From JAFLCM01 sp964510955 (GTDB lineage Bacteria; Planctomycetota; Phycisphaerae; Phycisphaerales; UBA1924): a stretch of 60,458 nt of DNA. How positions within the stretch are numbered: the stretch's first letter is position 1; every line of letters starts with the position of its first letter. The notes beneath the pieces are model-generated. The model saw only the letters and a list, made by a program, of their open reading frames with translations. It ran no database searches and was not told the DNA's origin. Shown one piece after another: positions 40,570 to 51,686 of the stretch. The position numbers and the translations under genes were made by a program. Location of the stretch: contig CAZEDW010000026.1 of the NCBI GenBank assembly GCA_964510955.1, positions 1-60,458 on the forward strand, given 5' to 3'.

Positions 40570-41415
40570 ATGTCCGTCCGATTGACCCTCGCCGCCCAGT
40601 TCGCCCTCGCTGCTTTGGCTTGTCCGATGCAGGCCACCGCCGGTGACGCACCCGCGTCGCCCCAGCCCGAGTGGACCGGCACGCCGCCCGCGCGGGAGTG
40701 GACGCTGCAGGTGGAACCCAAGATCTGGTTCCCCGCGTTGCGCGGCGAGGTGACTCCCAAGGGCGGGTCCACCTTCGAGGCCAAGGAGGTGGACCTGGAC
40801 GAGGTGCACGCTGCGCCCGCGGGAGAGGTCACCTTGCGGGGGGGCCGCTGGGCATTCACGCTGAACGGGTTCGCGATCAACTTCGACGGCTCCAAGCGGG
40901 CCTCCACCGCGATCGACGGCGGATCGTTTGACGTGGGGGCGGGTGACAGAATCAAGTTCGACGTGAGCTTCAGCGCGTTCAAGCTTACCGGCGGGTACTC
41001 GTTTGACCCGCTGGTGCGCGACGACGACGCCGGTGTTGCGGTCTGGTTCGACGCCTACGCGGGCGTGCAGGTCTATCACCTCGACCTTGACCTGGGGCCC
41101 GAGGCCGGCGGCGGCCTGAGCGAGAGCAAGACCTGGGCCGAGCCGCTCGTCGGGATCGGGCTGAACATCGATCTGCCGCACGGGTTCGAGGTGGCGGTGA
41201 CGATCGACGCCGGGGCCACGCTCGGCGGCGGGACGGGCTTCGCGTGGGACATCTCGCCCCGGTTCAGGTGGTTCGTCATGGAGAACCGCAACGTGGCGGT
41301 CGAGATCGGATTCCGCCACGTCTTCGCCGACTTGGTTGAGGGCTCGGGCGACGACGATTTCGAGTGGAACATGGCGGCGGCGGGGCTGTTCGGATCGGTT
41401 GTGATCCGGTTCTGA
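40570..41415 (+). CDS. Outer-membrane beta-barrel protein (unknown)
   Basis: A 281-residue protein with a signal peptide (LTLAAQFALAALACPMQATA). The mature protein alternates amphipathic strands with Asp/Gly turns: WTLQVEPKIWFPALRGEV, WAFTLNGFAINFDG, IKFDVSFSAFKLTGGYSFD, VAVWFDAYAGVQVYHLDLDL and others. It ends in Phe (AGLFGSVVIRF), the usual C-terminal signal for BAM insertion. About ten strands can be counted. No specific porin family is recognised. GGAG lies 9 nt before ATG 40570. Divergent from arfB. Confidence 0.8.
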   Translation: MSVRLTLAAQFALAALACPMQATAGDAPASPQPEWTGTPPAREWTLQVEPKIWFPALRGEVTPKGGSTFEAKEVDLDEVHAAPAGEVTLRGGRWAFTLNGFAINFDGSKRASTAIDGGSFDVGAGDRIKFDVSFSAFKLTGGYSFDPLVRDDDAGVAVWFDAYAGVQVYHLDLDLGPEAGGGLSESKTWAEPLVGIGLNIDLPHGFEVAVTIDAGATLGGGTGFAWDISPRFRWFVMENRNVAVEIGFRHVFADLVEGSGDDDFEWNMAAAGLFGSVVIRF

Positions 41416-41581
41416 AGGGGACTCACGGCGGAGGCGCAAGGGGGCGGGGCTGTTCTCTGGGTTCGCGCGGATTACCCGGGGGGTAGAAGAAGGCGGCACT
41501 CGCTGGCTTCAGGGCGCTCGCCTTTCTATTCTCTCCCCCCTTTCGCGCCCACGGGCGGTTTCGACAGACAAATGGTGGCCC

Positions 41582-42232
41582 ATGCTCCGAATCATCGCCG
41601 GCGAGTTCCGCTCGCGTCATCTTGAAACGCCGCCCGACGGCGAGACAACCCGCCCCCTGCCCGATAAGGTGCGCGGGGCCGTGTTCAACATGCTCTACGG
41701 GCACACAGAGGGGCAGGCGTTTTTCGATGTGTTCGCCGGCACGGGGTCGTTCGGGCTGGAAGCCGTCTCGCGCGGCGCCCGCGAGGTGGTGATGGTGGAC
41801 AAGGACCGTTCGGTGTGCCGGTTGATCGAGCGGAACATAGAGGCGCTGGGGGTCGGCGATCGGTGCGAGGTGTTCCAGGGCGATGCACTGGGCGAGGGGG
41901 CGCTGTCGCGGTGCCCGCGCCCGGTGCACGTCGTGTTCTTTGACCCGCCCTACCCGATGATGGAGGACGCTTCGTCACGGGCGCGGGTGATGGACCAGTT
42001 CGGTCGGGCGATCCAGCTTCTGGACGCCGATGGCTTCGCGATCATCAGGACGCCGTGGCCGTTTGTTGAACGCGAAGAGCGCGAGAGCGGAGCCCTGGAC
42101 GACGAGGGCAACCCCATCGTCCATCGCACCCGCACCCCCATCACGCTCAGGGTGCCGGGAGCCATCGGGCCCGAGACGCACTCCTACGGATCGACGGCGG
42201 TTCATTGGTTCCAGCGCGCCCGTTCAAGCTGA
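41582..42232 (+). CDS. rsmD: 16S rRNA (guanine(966)-N(2))-methyltransferase
   Basis: A 216-residue RsmD-type enzyme using SAM to methylate G966 of 16S rRNA. Family marks are the N-terminal LRIIAGEFRSRHLETPPDGE, the TRPLPDKVRGAVFNMLYG block, motif I FFDVFAGTGSFGLEAVSRGA, motif II VMVDKDRSVCRLIERN, and the catalytic DPPYP at 121-125. The C-terminus is slightly longer than in E. coli and contains a charged loop EREERESGALDDEGNP. ATG 41582 lacks a clear ribosome-binding site. Usually a neighbour of coaD; that gene is not here. Confidence 0.93.
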   Translation: MLRIIAGEFRSRHLETPPDGETTRPLPDKVRGAVFNMLYGHTEGQAFFDVFAGTGSFGLEAVSRGAREVVMVDKDRSVCRLIERNIEALGVGDRCEVFQGDALGEGALSRCPRPVHVVFFDPPYPMMEDASSRARVMDQFGRAIQLLDADGFAIIRTPWPFVEREERESGALDDEGNPIVHRTRTPITLRVPGAIGPETHSYGSTAVHWFQRARSS

Positions 42233-42357
42233 TTCAGCGCGGCCGAGCCGGGTCGTCGCCGCCCGCGACCTGGGTCTGGGCGGGGTTGCTCCACGAGCGG
42301 AGATCGCGGCGCCTGGGACTCGTGGCTCGGCGACTCTGAGAAGCGGCCACGAAGGGC

Positions 42358-42708
42358 TCACGCCGACGCCGAGGCGGGCGGCTTCCAGCCGCTGCTCTCA
42401 TCGTGCGAAAGGGCGGTCGCGGCCTGTCGGATGCAGCGCTCACAGATGACAGCGCCCTCAAAGCGCGGGCTCGACCAGTTGCGGTCCTTGCGATTCTCCA
42501 GGCACATCACGCACTTGGGCGATCCCGGGAGCACGGACGCTTTCGCTGCGATCACCTCGGCGTACGCCACCGCGAGGCATTTGGCGCACACCAGGCTGCC
42601 CTGGTGACCTTCGACCATGGGCAGCTCGTCTGTCCACGGCGCGTGGCAGAAGTCGCACCAAAAATCCTGCATCGTGAGCTGATCGGGGTCCGCGGCGGGG
42701 TTGCGCAT
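42358..42708 (-). CDS. Small zinc-ribbon protein
   Basis: A 116-residue protein with four CxxC pairs: WCDFCHAPW, VCAKCLAVAYAEV, KCVMCLENRKDRNW and ICERCIRQAATAL. The pairs suggest two zinc sites in a treble-clef or rubredoxin-like knuckle. The phrase FWCDFCHAPWTDELPMVEGH looks conserved in planctomycetes from memory, but I know no function. ATG 42708 has TAAACT 6 nt upstream and no Shine-Dalgarno. It ends 125 bp from the rsmD stop and is convergent with it. Confidence 0.75.
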   Translation of the reverse strand: MRNPAADPDQLTMQDFWCDFCHAPWTDELPMVEGHQGSLVCAKCLAVAYAEVIAAKASVLPGSPKCVMCLENRKDRNWSSPRFEGAVICERCIRQAATALSHDESSGWKPPASASA

Positions 42709-42714
42709 GACGCA

Positions 42715-42720
42715 AGTTTA
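42715..42720 (-). promoter_or_regulatory. -10-like hexamer directly before zinc-ribbon gene
   Basis: TAAACT, then 6 nt, then ATG 42708 on the minus strand; predicted leaderless start. Confidence 0.4.
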
Positions 42721-42749
42721 CCCGTTGCGCCCCAGAGAACGTCAGTCCC

Positions 42750-44963
42750 TCAGCAGACGACGGCCTCCCGGCGCTTGCCGATCCACTTCGCGCAAGTCGC
42801 GAGAAGGCGCGTCTTGTTGATGGGCTTGGTTGCGTAGTCGTCGCAGCCGGCGGTTAGGCACTTTTCCCGGTCTCCGCTCATGGCATTGGCGGTGAGGGCG
42901 ATGATCGGAGTCTTGCACCCTCGGGCGCGAAGCTCTGCAACCACGCCATACCCATCGAGCTCGGGCATCTGCATGTCCGTAACGACGAGATCGAATGGAC
43001 GTCCCTCGGTCTGGGCCGCGACCACCCGGTCCACGGCGAGACGCCCGTTGCCGACGACTTCCACGGCGGCACCGGCGTGTTTCAGGTGAAACTGAATGAG
43101 GCGCTGGTTGTCCAGTCCGTCCTCCGCGAGCAGGACCCGACCGTTCAGCCGTAAGGTTTCGTGCTGATCCGAACCAACTTCCAGATCGGATTCCGGCGCC
43201 AGCGGCTTGGCGACGAGGGTAAAGGTAAACACCGAGCCCTTGCCCGGCTGGCTGGACACCGAAATGTCGCCACCGAGAAGCCCGGCGAGTCGCTTGCAGA
43301 TTGTAAGTCCCAGCCCCGTGCCGCCGAATCGACGCGTGGTGGACGAATCGGCCTGCTGGAACGGCTTGAACAGTCGGGCGATCTGTTGCCCTTCGAGACC
43401 GATGCCGGTGTCGTGCACGCTCAGGCTGATGCTCACAGACCCGTCGGTGTTTGGCGCTGCGCTGCCGTGCAGCCACACGGACCCCGATTGGGTGAACTTG
43501 ATGGCGTTACCAACCAGGTTGAGCAGCACTTGCCGGACGCGGATCGGGTCCGATTCGATGGCGGACGGAAGGGTGTCGTCGAACTCAACGCGCAGATCCA
43601 ACCCCTTTTCCTCGGCCTTGACCCGCAGAAGCGAGCCCACCTCCGCGGCGACACTGCGGATCTCGCACCGAGTTCGTTCGACTGACAGCTTGCCGGCCTC
43701 GATCTTCGACAAATCGAGTATGTCGTTGATGACGGCAAGGAGGTGCTCGCCGTTGCGTTGAATCGTCTTGACGTGATCGCGCCGGTCGGCTTCACCGACA
43801 CTGGCGTCCAGAAGCAGGTCGGCGTAGCCCAGGATCGCGGTCATGGGCGTGCGGATCTCATGGCTCATGTTTGCCAGGAACTCGCTCTTGGAGTTGTCGG
43901 CGGCAACGGCGGCCTCACGGGCCGCGCGGGCCTGCGCGAACGACTCGGCGACCTGGTCGAACGAGGCGTTCAACACACGCGCGAACTGGGCGAGCTCGTC
44001 GCTGCCCGTGTCATCCACATGGGCTCTCAGACCCCCCGAGCCGGCGCCGGCCAACACCTGCGTCGAGAGCGCCGAGAGCCGGCGAAGGAGTATCCGCTGC
44101 AATGCCCAGAGCACCGAGAGGGAGAGCACGACGCCGCTGCCCAGCAGTGTGAGCGAGGTGTACGTCGACGTCAAGCGCGCCGTGGAGTTGATTGTTCGCG
44201 GGACTGTTGTCGAGAACACCAGGGTCGGCTGGCGCTCAAAGTCGCTCATTCGCCACGAAGCCAACGCGGTTTCCTCATCGGAGTTGTCAACACGAAGCCA
44301 GCTGCCCGAGCGGTCTTCCGACGCCGATGACGCGTCCGCGATCTTGAGTTCGATCGGGGTGCCGCGCAGCGTTGCGATGCGGTCGATCTCCTTGTCGTTC
44401 AGCCATCGCCCGCACACCAGGGAACCCATGATCGGCCCAGCGCCCTGGCTGGTGACAATGGGGCGGGAACAGAGCATCATCGGCCCGCCCGGCAGTAGCA
44501 GCACTCCCTGGTCTATGTGCTTCTCGTCGCTGTGAACAAGCAGCCGGGATCCCGGGGTAAGTCGAGCATCCAGGCCGTCGGGCACGGGAGTGTGGGCGGG
44601 CTCTTCGAAGTTGACGCCGGTCTGGAAGATAGGCCGGCCCCCGGCGTCGAACACCCCGAAGTAGTTCAGTCTCAACAGGGCGAGGCTGTCGGGCTTGAGA
44701 TTGGAATCGAAGAACTTCTGATTCCCATCCTGGGCGTACTGGTACATGTCGTCCCATATCGCCCAGTCGGCGAAGCGCTGCGTAAAGGCGTCGATCTCCG
44801 ACTCAACCAGCCGGCGGGTGAGCGCTACTCGCTGCGACACGTACTCGTGTTCTGATCGCTCGAAGCCGCGCTGCAGCACCTGCTGCACCATGATGTGCTC
44901 GCCCGCCAACAAGGCGGCGAGCACGGAGAGAATGACCAGCAGCGTCTTGCGGCGGATCGACAT
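42750..44963 (-). CDS. Membrane hybrid histidine kinase (CHASE4-HAMP-HisKA-HATPase-REC)
   Basis: A 737-residue protein. TM1 lies at about 8-26. A periplasmic CHASE4 sensor spans about 40-260, marked by FADWAIWDDMYQYAQDG. TM2 is at about 268-289 and HAMP follows to about 345. HisKA carries the phospho-His at H368 (ANMSHEIRTPMTAILGY). HATPase has N487 of LVGNAIKF, DTGIGL and GGTGLGLTICKRL. The C-terminal receiver has phospho-acceptor D663 (VVTDMQMPELDGYG). The ligand of CHASE4 is unknown; no cognate output protein or Hpt is adjacent. GAGG lies 6 nt before ATG 44963. Confidence 0.93.
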   Translation of the reverse strand: MSIRRKTLLVILSVLAALLAGEHIMVQQVLQRGFERSEHEYVSQRVALTRRLVESEIDAFTQRFADWAIWDDMYQYAQDGNQKFFDSNLKPDSLALLRLNYFGVFDAGGRPIFQTGVNFEEPAHTPVPDGLDARLTPGSRLLVHSDEKHIDQGVLLLPGGPMMLCSRPIVTSQGAGPIMGSLVCGRWLNDKEIDRIATLRGTPIELKIADASSASEDRSGSWLRVDNSDEETALASWRMSDFERQPTLVFSTTVPRTINSTARLTSTYTSLTLLGSGVVLSLSVLWALQRILLRRLSALSTQVLAGAGSGGLRAHVDDTGSDELAQFARVLNASFDQVAESFAQARAAREAAVAADNSKSEFLANMSHEIRTPMTAILGYADLLLDASVGEADRRDHVKTIQRNGEHLLAVINDILDLSKIEAGKLSVERTRCEIRSVAAEVGSLLRVKAEEKGLDLRVEFDDTLPSAIESDPIRVRQVLLNLVGNAIKFTQSGSVWLHGSAAPNTDGSVSISLSVHDTGIGLEGQQIARLFKPFQQADSSTTRRFGGTGLGLTICKRLAGLLGGDISVSSQPGKGSVFTFTLVAKPLAPESDLEVGSDQHETLRLNGRVLLAEDGLDNQRLIQFHLKHAGAAVEVVGNGRLAVDRVVAAQTEGRPFDLVVTDMQMPELDGYGVVAELRARGCKTPIIALTANAMSGDREKCLTAGCDDYATKPINKTRLLATCAKWIGKRREAVVC

Positions 44964-45161
44964 GGACGCCTCGCTCGGGAGGTTGGCCGGTCCGCGCTCC
45001 AGGAGCGGACAACTCCGGACAGTCCCGTCCGTACTTATCGTTGAGTTCCGCGGGTACCTTGTGTGTAACGCGGGCTCTGCCGGCGCCAATATGTCGGGCC
45101 GCCCGGAAAGGTCCGGGAACGCCGTCTGCGAGACGTTTGAGACCGGGGCCTCCGGGTCCGA

Positions 45162-45872
45162 TCACCGCTTGCGCAGGATGGTCGCGTTGAACAGCCGCCC
45201 CTCGCGGGCGTACTTGCGCTCAAAGTTCGTACCGACCACCTCGCCCTCGCTGGCGGACACGGGACGCTCGAAAGGCCGTTGCTCGAAGGGCGCCGGCATC
45301 GCGCCGGGCTCTGCCGGGCTGTTGGACACCCAGCGCGCAAAATGCTCCTCCATCCACGCCCAGTAGTCGGCGTGGTCCGTCACGATTCGCAGCTCCCCGC
45401 CGGGGAGCAGCACGCGGAGCGCGTCGCCGAGGAAGCGGTCCTGGACCACCCTGCGCTTGTGGTGACGCGCCTTGGGCCAGGGATCGGAGAAATAGAGGTG
45501 GATCACCGACGCGGCTGCATCGGGCACGCGCCAACGGAGGAACTCGGTGGCGTCGGCGTGCAGGAGGCGCACGTTCCGCAGGCCGCGCCGGCGCACCCTG
45601 TCCGCGGCGTAGGCAAAAAACTCCTTGGCCCACTCGATCCCCAGGAAGTTGGTCTCTGGCTGAAGCTCCGCCTGCTGCAGGAGAAACGTGCCCTTGCCCG
45701 AGCCGATCTCGATCTCCAGAGGGCGCCGGGGAGCGTCGAACCAGGCCCCCACGTCGATCCATGCGGCGCGCGGGTTGGCCTGAACGTCATCGGGCAGCGC
45801 GGGCAGTGTTGCGCCCTCAATCCCTATGTCGCCAGTGTTGATCTCTCGCCCTCGTCCGAGTCCGAAGCTCAT
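45162..45872 (-). CDS. trmB: tRNA (guanine(46)-N(7))-methyltransferase
   Basis: A 236-residue TrmB enzyme that forms m7G46 in the tRNA variable loop with SAM. Seen are motif I LEIEIGSGKGTFLLQQ, NFLGIEWAKEFFAYAADRV, LLHADATEFLRW, and the signature HLYFSDPWPKARHHKRRVVQ. The C-terminal TNFERKYAREGRLFNATILR is also typical. ATG 45872 is chosen over upstream starts because homology begins there and TACACT lies 8 nt upstream. It sits between two histidine kinase genes on the same strand; no functional link is implied. Confidence 0.95.
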   Translation of the reverse strand: MSFGLGRGREINTGDIGIEGATLPALPDDVQANPRAAWIDVGAWFDAPRRPLEIEIGSGKGTFLLQQAELQPETNFLGIEWAKEFFAYAADRVRRRGLRNVRLLHADATEFLRWRVPDAAASVIHLYFSDPWPKARHHKRRVVQDRFLGDALRVLLPGGELRIVTDHADYWAWMEEHFARWVSNSPAEPGAMPAPFEQRPFERPVSASEGEVVGTNFERKYAREGRLFNATILRKR

Positions 45873-45880
45873 GGGCCGCG

Positions 45881-45886
45881 AGTGTA
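45881..45886 (-). promoter_or_regulatory. -10-like hexamer directly before trmB
   Basis: TACACT, then 8 nt, then ATG 45872 on the minus strand; no Shine-Dalgarno. Confidence 0.35.
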
Positions 45887-45932
45887 GGCATGGTCGGCGA
45901 CGCGGTGCACCCCGGGAAGAAACCACCCGCAT

Positions 45933-47795
45933 TCAGGCTCGGCATTGGGCGGTGGCATGCTGCACCTTCAGGATCAGAGCCTCCCGGTCGATGGGTTTGC
46001 TGAGGTAGTCGCTCATGCCCGCGTGCAGGCACTTCTCACGGTCGCCGTGCATTGCGTTGGCAGTCAGCGCGATGATCGGCAGAGGATTGGGCGAGCCCGG
46101 CGCGGTCAACCCCGCGGCCTCCAGCTTGCGGATCTCGCCGGTCGCCTCGTACCCGTCCATTTCGGGCATCTGGCAGTCCATCAAAATCAGGTCATACCGA
46201 GCGTGTTTCGCCGCCTCAACAGCCAGGAGGCCGTTGCCGACGATCTCGCAATCACACCCGACGGACGCGAGCAGCTCGCGATCAATGATCTGATTGATCT
46301 CGTTGTCTTCCGCGACCAGGACCATCGGACGAGGCGATGCGATCGTAGCTTGAAGGGCGTGCACCACAGCCGGTTCGGGGTACACCGCTGGCGCTTGCCC
46401 GGTCTGCGGCGCCGCGTCACACCGCACGAGTGCGTCGTGCAGATCGGACGGCGATACCGGTGCGATCACCTGAGCGCTCAACCCCAGGGCTGCGACACGC
46501 GATTCATCCAGCAGCGATGCCATCGGCAACTGGGCAATGATGTGCGCGTGGGCTGTTGCGTGCTGCGTGCGCAAGAGCCGGACCTGGTCAAGAAGTCCGT
46601 CGGCATCGCCGGCCCAGCACAGCAAGGCGTAGTCCGCACAGGGAGCGGATTGACGCCCGACCGGATCGTCGTCGGCTCGGGCATCCGACTCATCGACGAA
46701 TAGCCCCCAGTGCGACACATACTCTTGTAGCACGCAGCGCTCGGCGTCGGATCCGCCGATGATCTTGAGCCATTTCCCTGCAAGCCGCGGCCCGTCGGGG
46801 TGCGAGTCCGCTTGCGTTGAGGCGACGACCCCGAGCTTGACAGAGAACCAGAATGATGACCCTCGCCCGAGCTCGGATTCAACGCCGATTTCCCCGCCCA
46901 TCAGCTCGACAAGCCGACGGCAAATCGCCAGTCCCAGGCCGGTGCCGCCGTACTTTCTCGTGGTTGAAGCGTCCGCCTGAACGAACGGCCTGAACAGCCG
47001 AGTCTGCTGCTCGGGTGTCATGCCGGGCCCGGAATCGGACACCACGAAGCGGACTTCCGTTTCCTGCGGCGTTGCGCGGTCAACCGCAACACGCAGCGTC
47101 ACTGCTCCGGCGGTGGTGAACTTGATGGCGTTGCCCAGGAGGTTGACCAGCACCTGCCGGATGCGTGCATCGTCACCCCTCGCCCGGGAGGGGACTTGAG
47201 GGCTCACTGCGACAGTAAAGTCAAGGCCTTTGCGTTGCGCCCGTTCGGCGAGAAGCTTCGATGCACCCTCGACAACGGTGCGTACGCTGATCTCCTCCCG
47301 CTCCAGCTCGATCTTGCCCGCTTCAATCTTGGAATAATCGAGCACGTCATTGATGATCTCGGTCAGCGCGTCGACCGACGACTTGGCCATCATCAGGAAC
47401 TGGCGCTGGCGCGATTGAAGCTCTGTTCCAAGCACCAGATCGAGCATGCCGCTGACGCCGTTGATCGGCGTCCGGATCTCGTGGCTCATGGTGGCGAGGA
47501 AGGCGCTCTTGGCTCCCGCCTCCGCCTCGGCTTGCCGGATCGCGAGTTGGAGAGACCTCGTCCGTGCAGCGACCTCGCGTTCGAGGTCTTCGGCGTGCGA
47601 TCGGGCGGCGGCGTACAGCGCGCCCATTTCCGCCGAACTCACGCTCAGCGAACGCTCGAGAGTGTAGCGGTCCTGATCGGCCTGCTCGTAGGCCGCTGAG
47701 ATCTTCTGAAGCAGAGCACGCCATACCTCGCCGCCCGGCGGACGGTCCGGCGCGAGTTCGAGACGCTTGAGTTGGCGTGCGAGAACGTCGTGCAT
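45933..47795 (-). CDS. Soluble hybrid histidine kinase (HisKA-HATPase-REC-REC)
   Basis: A 620-residue kinase without membrane segments. The N-terminal 95 residues are helical/coiled (YTLERSLSVSSAEMGALYAA, EDLEREVAARTRSLQLAIRQ). HisKA phospho-His is H105 (ATMSHEIRTPINGVSGML). HATPase has GNAIKF, DSGPGM and GGTGLGLAICRRL. A first receiver-like domain (about 340-455) is degenerate. The second receiver is intact, with D540 in LILMDCQMPEMDGYE and the KPID lysine. It lies 21 nt after the FIST gene, so the FIST protein is probably its input. This architecture matches NahK-like kinases. Confidence 0.93.
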   Translation of the reverse strand: MHDVLARQLKRLELAPDRPPGGEVWRALLQKISAAYEQADQDRYTLERSLSVSSAEMGALYAAARSHAEDLEREVAARTRSLQLAIRQAEAEAGAKSAFLATMSHEIRTPINGVSGMLDLVLGTELQSRQRQFLMMAKSSVDALTEIINDVLDYSKIEAGKIELEREEISVRTVVEGASKLLAERAQRKGLDFTVAVSPQVPSRARGDDARIRQVLVNLLGNAIKFTTAGAVTLRVAVDRATPQETEVRFVVSDSGPGMTPEQQTRLFRPFVQADASTTRKYGGTGLGLAICRRLVELMGGEIGVESELGRGSSFWFSVKLGVVASTQADSHPDGPRLAGKWLKIIGGSDAERCVLQEYVSHWGLFVDESDARADDDPVGRQSAPCADYALLCWAGDADGLLDQVRLLRTQHATAHAHIIAQLPMASLLDESRVAALGLSAQVIAPVSPSDLHDALVRCDAAPQTGQAPAVYPEPAVVHALQATIASPRPMVLVAEDNEINQIIDRELLASVGCDCEIVGNGLLAVEAAKHARYDLILMDCQMPEMDGYEATGEIRKLEAAGLTAPGSPNPLPIIALTANAMHGDREKCLHAGMSDYLSKPIDREALILKVQHATAQCRA

Positions 47796-47816
47796 TCGTA
47801 TGGCCGGCTCGCCGGC

Positions 47817-48974
47817 TCAGATCTCTGAGACAATGGTGAGGGTCATCGTCTGGTTGTGCAGCTCGCACACCCCGGAACGGGCGGGAGAGATCTCCCCGTA
47901 GGAATAGAAGCCCACCTGAACACTGCCTTGGGGCAGCAGCGCGTGGGTTGCCTCGAGCTCCTCCTCGGTCCTTTCGCCCAGAACCAGCCGGCGTCCCACG
48001 CAAGACACCGCGAGGCACAGAGCCGGCTGGCCACCGAGTCCTTTCAGCGCCTGCTCGCTGGAGCGCGAGGCGCCGGCAATGAGCCTGTCAGGGCTGGCCC
48101 GCATCAGTTGCGCGACCGCCCCCTGGGCCACATCCCCAGCGAAAGTCATCGACTGTGCCGTCTCATCCACGCTCAGGATGGTCCGGACAAGGCTCGTCGC
48201 ATCATCCCGCGACGCGCGGATGGTGAGCGGGAACAGAAGCGCCGAAGACGGGAGCCCGGCGGCCCGGTCCCCCAGATATTTCTTGTAGAGCGGCAGCGCG
48301 GGCTGTCCATCCAACTCGAACAGCACGTTTCCCTGCGACCGCGTGATGATGCGATCCGGGCCGAAGGAGTCCCAGCCTCCCATCGAGCCGTGCCCGATCC
48401 TGAGCCTGTCTCCGGCAAGCCCGACGGCCGACACGATCCCCTTGCACACCCTCCCGGCGTGCATGACCCAGGTCTGCTTGAAGCTTGTACCGTCGCCGGC
48501 AAGTCCGCCGGAGATCACAACCGCGGGGCCGAGTGCGGCGGTCAGGCCCCGGACCAAGTCGGTGCCATTGACCAGCAAGCCGTCGCTGAACACCTGAACG
48601 GCCCGCAAATCCGGGCGCTTCAACTGCTCACCCAGCGCGATCCCGGCCCGGTAGGAGTCATCCGGGCCGCGCACCGGCGCCTGAGCGGCGCTGACGCGAG
48701 TGGATCGGAACTTGTACACACCGACCGAGAGCGAATCGTCCCACAGCAAGTGCCCGTGGATCTCACCCGCGGTGGAGCAGCCGACGATAACCGAGTCGGG
48801 AAACGCCGCCCGAAGCTCTTTGATCGGCTCGTCGTCGTCAGTCATGCGCGCCGAACCAAAGGCCATGACGACACTGTTGAGGCTGTTCAGCTCGCGGGGG
48901 AGAGGCGTCGTCCAGCCAAGGCCCAAGCGATAATGCCCGGACGCGCACGACGCGGTGGTGCATGCTGGATTCAA
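47817..48974 (-). CDS. FIST-domain signal transduction protein (NosP-like)
   Basis: A 385-residue protein with FIST-N and FIST-C domains. Examples are SVVMAFGSARMTDDDEPIKE, FPDSVIVGCSTAGEIHG, VVISGGLAGDGTSFKQTWVM and the C-terminal LFPLTIRASRDDATSLVRTI plus SVQVGFYSYGEISPARSGVC. FIST proteins sense small molecules. The NosP branch binds heme and NO and inhibits a co-encoded hybrid kinase. TTG 48974 is chosen because GGAGG stands 6 nt before it; upstream sequence has no FIST homology. The TTG overlaps the stop of a small upstream ORF. It is followed by the soluble hybrid kinase. Confidence 0.9.
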   Translation of the reverse strand: MNPACTTASCASGHYRLGLGWTTPLPRELNSLNSVVMAFGSARMTDDDEPIKELRAAFPDSVIVGCSTAGEIHGHLLWDDSLSVGVYKFRSTRVSAAQAPVRGPDDSYRAGIALGEQLKRPDLRAVQVFSDGLLVNGTDLVRGLTAALGPAVVISGGLAGDGTSFKQTWVMHAGRVCKGIVSAVGLAGDRLRIGHGSMGGWDSFGPDRIITRSQGNVLFELDGQPALPLYKKYLGDRAAGLPSSALLFPLTIRASRDDATSLVRTILSVDETAQSMTFAGDVAQGAVAQLMRASPDRLIAGASRSSEQALKGLGGQPALCLAVSCVGRRLVLGERTEEELEATHALLPQGSVQVGFYSYGEISPARSGVCELHNQTMTLTIVSEI

Positions 48975-49147
48975 TCGATGCCTCCTTTGGGGGAGTTGGG
49001 CGACCGGCGCGCAGCGGAAGCGATCGCTTTTTTCATGAAACACAACTCCAGACGCACTCCCAGGGCGTCCACTGCGCATCCGGGACCGTCCAACTCTTCC
49101 ATATGTGCCCAGTTTTCGAACTGAATGCGACCCACCTTGATGGGCAA
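48971..49147 (-). CDS. Possible small protein coupled to FIST gene
   Basis: A 58-residue frame, MPIKVGRIQFENWAHMEELD and onward, ending SPNSPKGGID. AAGGGGGG lies 7 nt before the TTG start at 49147 (another TTG at 49153). The stop TGA (48973-48971) overlaps the FIST TTG start in TTGA, and the FIST Shine-Dalgarno lies inside its last codons, so translation would be coupled. Composition is protein-like with W, H, M and F, but the sequence matches nothing I know. It could be a chance frame in the FIST leader. Confidence 0.35.
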   Translation of the reverse strand: MPIKVGRIQFENWAHMEELDGPGCAVDALGVRLELCFMKKAIASAARRSPNSPKGGID

Positions 49148-49523
49148 CTTCAAACCCCCCTTGTCAGGTCTCTGCGTCTCCTGGCTGCTCGCCACAAACA
49201 GGCCGAGAAGAACTTGCGCACCAGCGCTGGGAGAAGACCATCGCTGTCGCGGATGAAAGGGCACGCCCGCGAAAAGGCGCTGTTTGCGATTGCTAACTTC
49301 GCGTCCTTGCCGGGCTGATCTGCGTACAAACAGGCGTTCGGCGTGCTTTGTTGGCATAGGGGCCGCGCCGGGACCGATACCAGAGGTTTGAGCCCGCGCC
49401 GGGGTTGGCGACGGTCCCCTACCCTTTGGCGGGTCGCGTCGCAGCCCGGCGAGCCGCATGGAAGCACCCAGGGAGCCAGTGGCTCCCACCCCGCCCGGAA
49501 GTCCGGGGGGTCAGGAGGTTGTC
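49148..49523. other. Intergenic region between FIST operon and prkA
   Basis: 376 bp. Must contain the divergent promoters of the FIST operon and prkA, but no consensus sigma70 pair stands out. TTGGCATAGGGGCCGC near 49353 has GG-N10-GC like a sigma54 site but lacks the rest of the consensus. No gene or RNA recognised. Confidence 0.4.
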
Positions 49524-51611
<2,088 letters not shown>

Positions 51612-51686
51612 CCCTCCTTCCGTTGGTACAAACGCGCATCTGGAAAAAGCGCCATACCAACATCGCCCGTCTGACCCCCGAGCGGG

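Noticed and set aside
49350..49366. Sigma54-like site upstream of prkA
   Set aside because: Only the GG and GC dinucleotides match; the flanking consensus (TGGCAC, TTGC) is absent.
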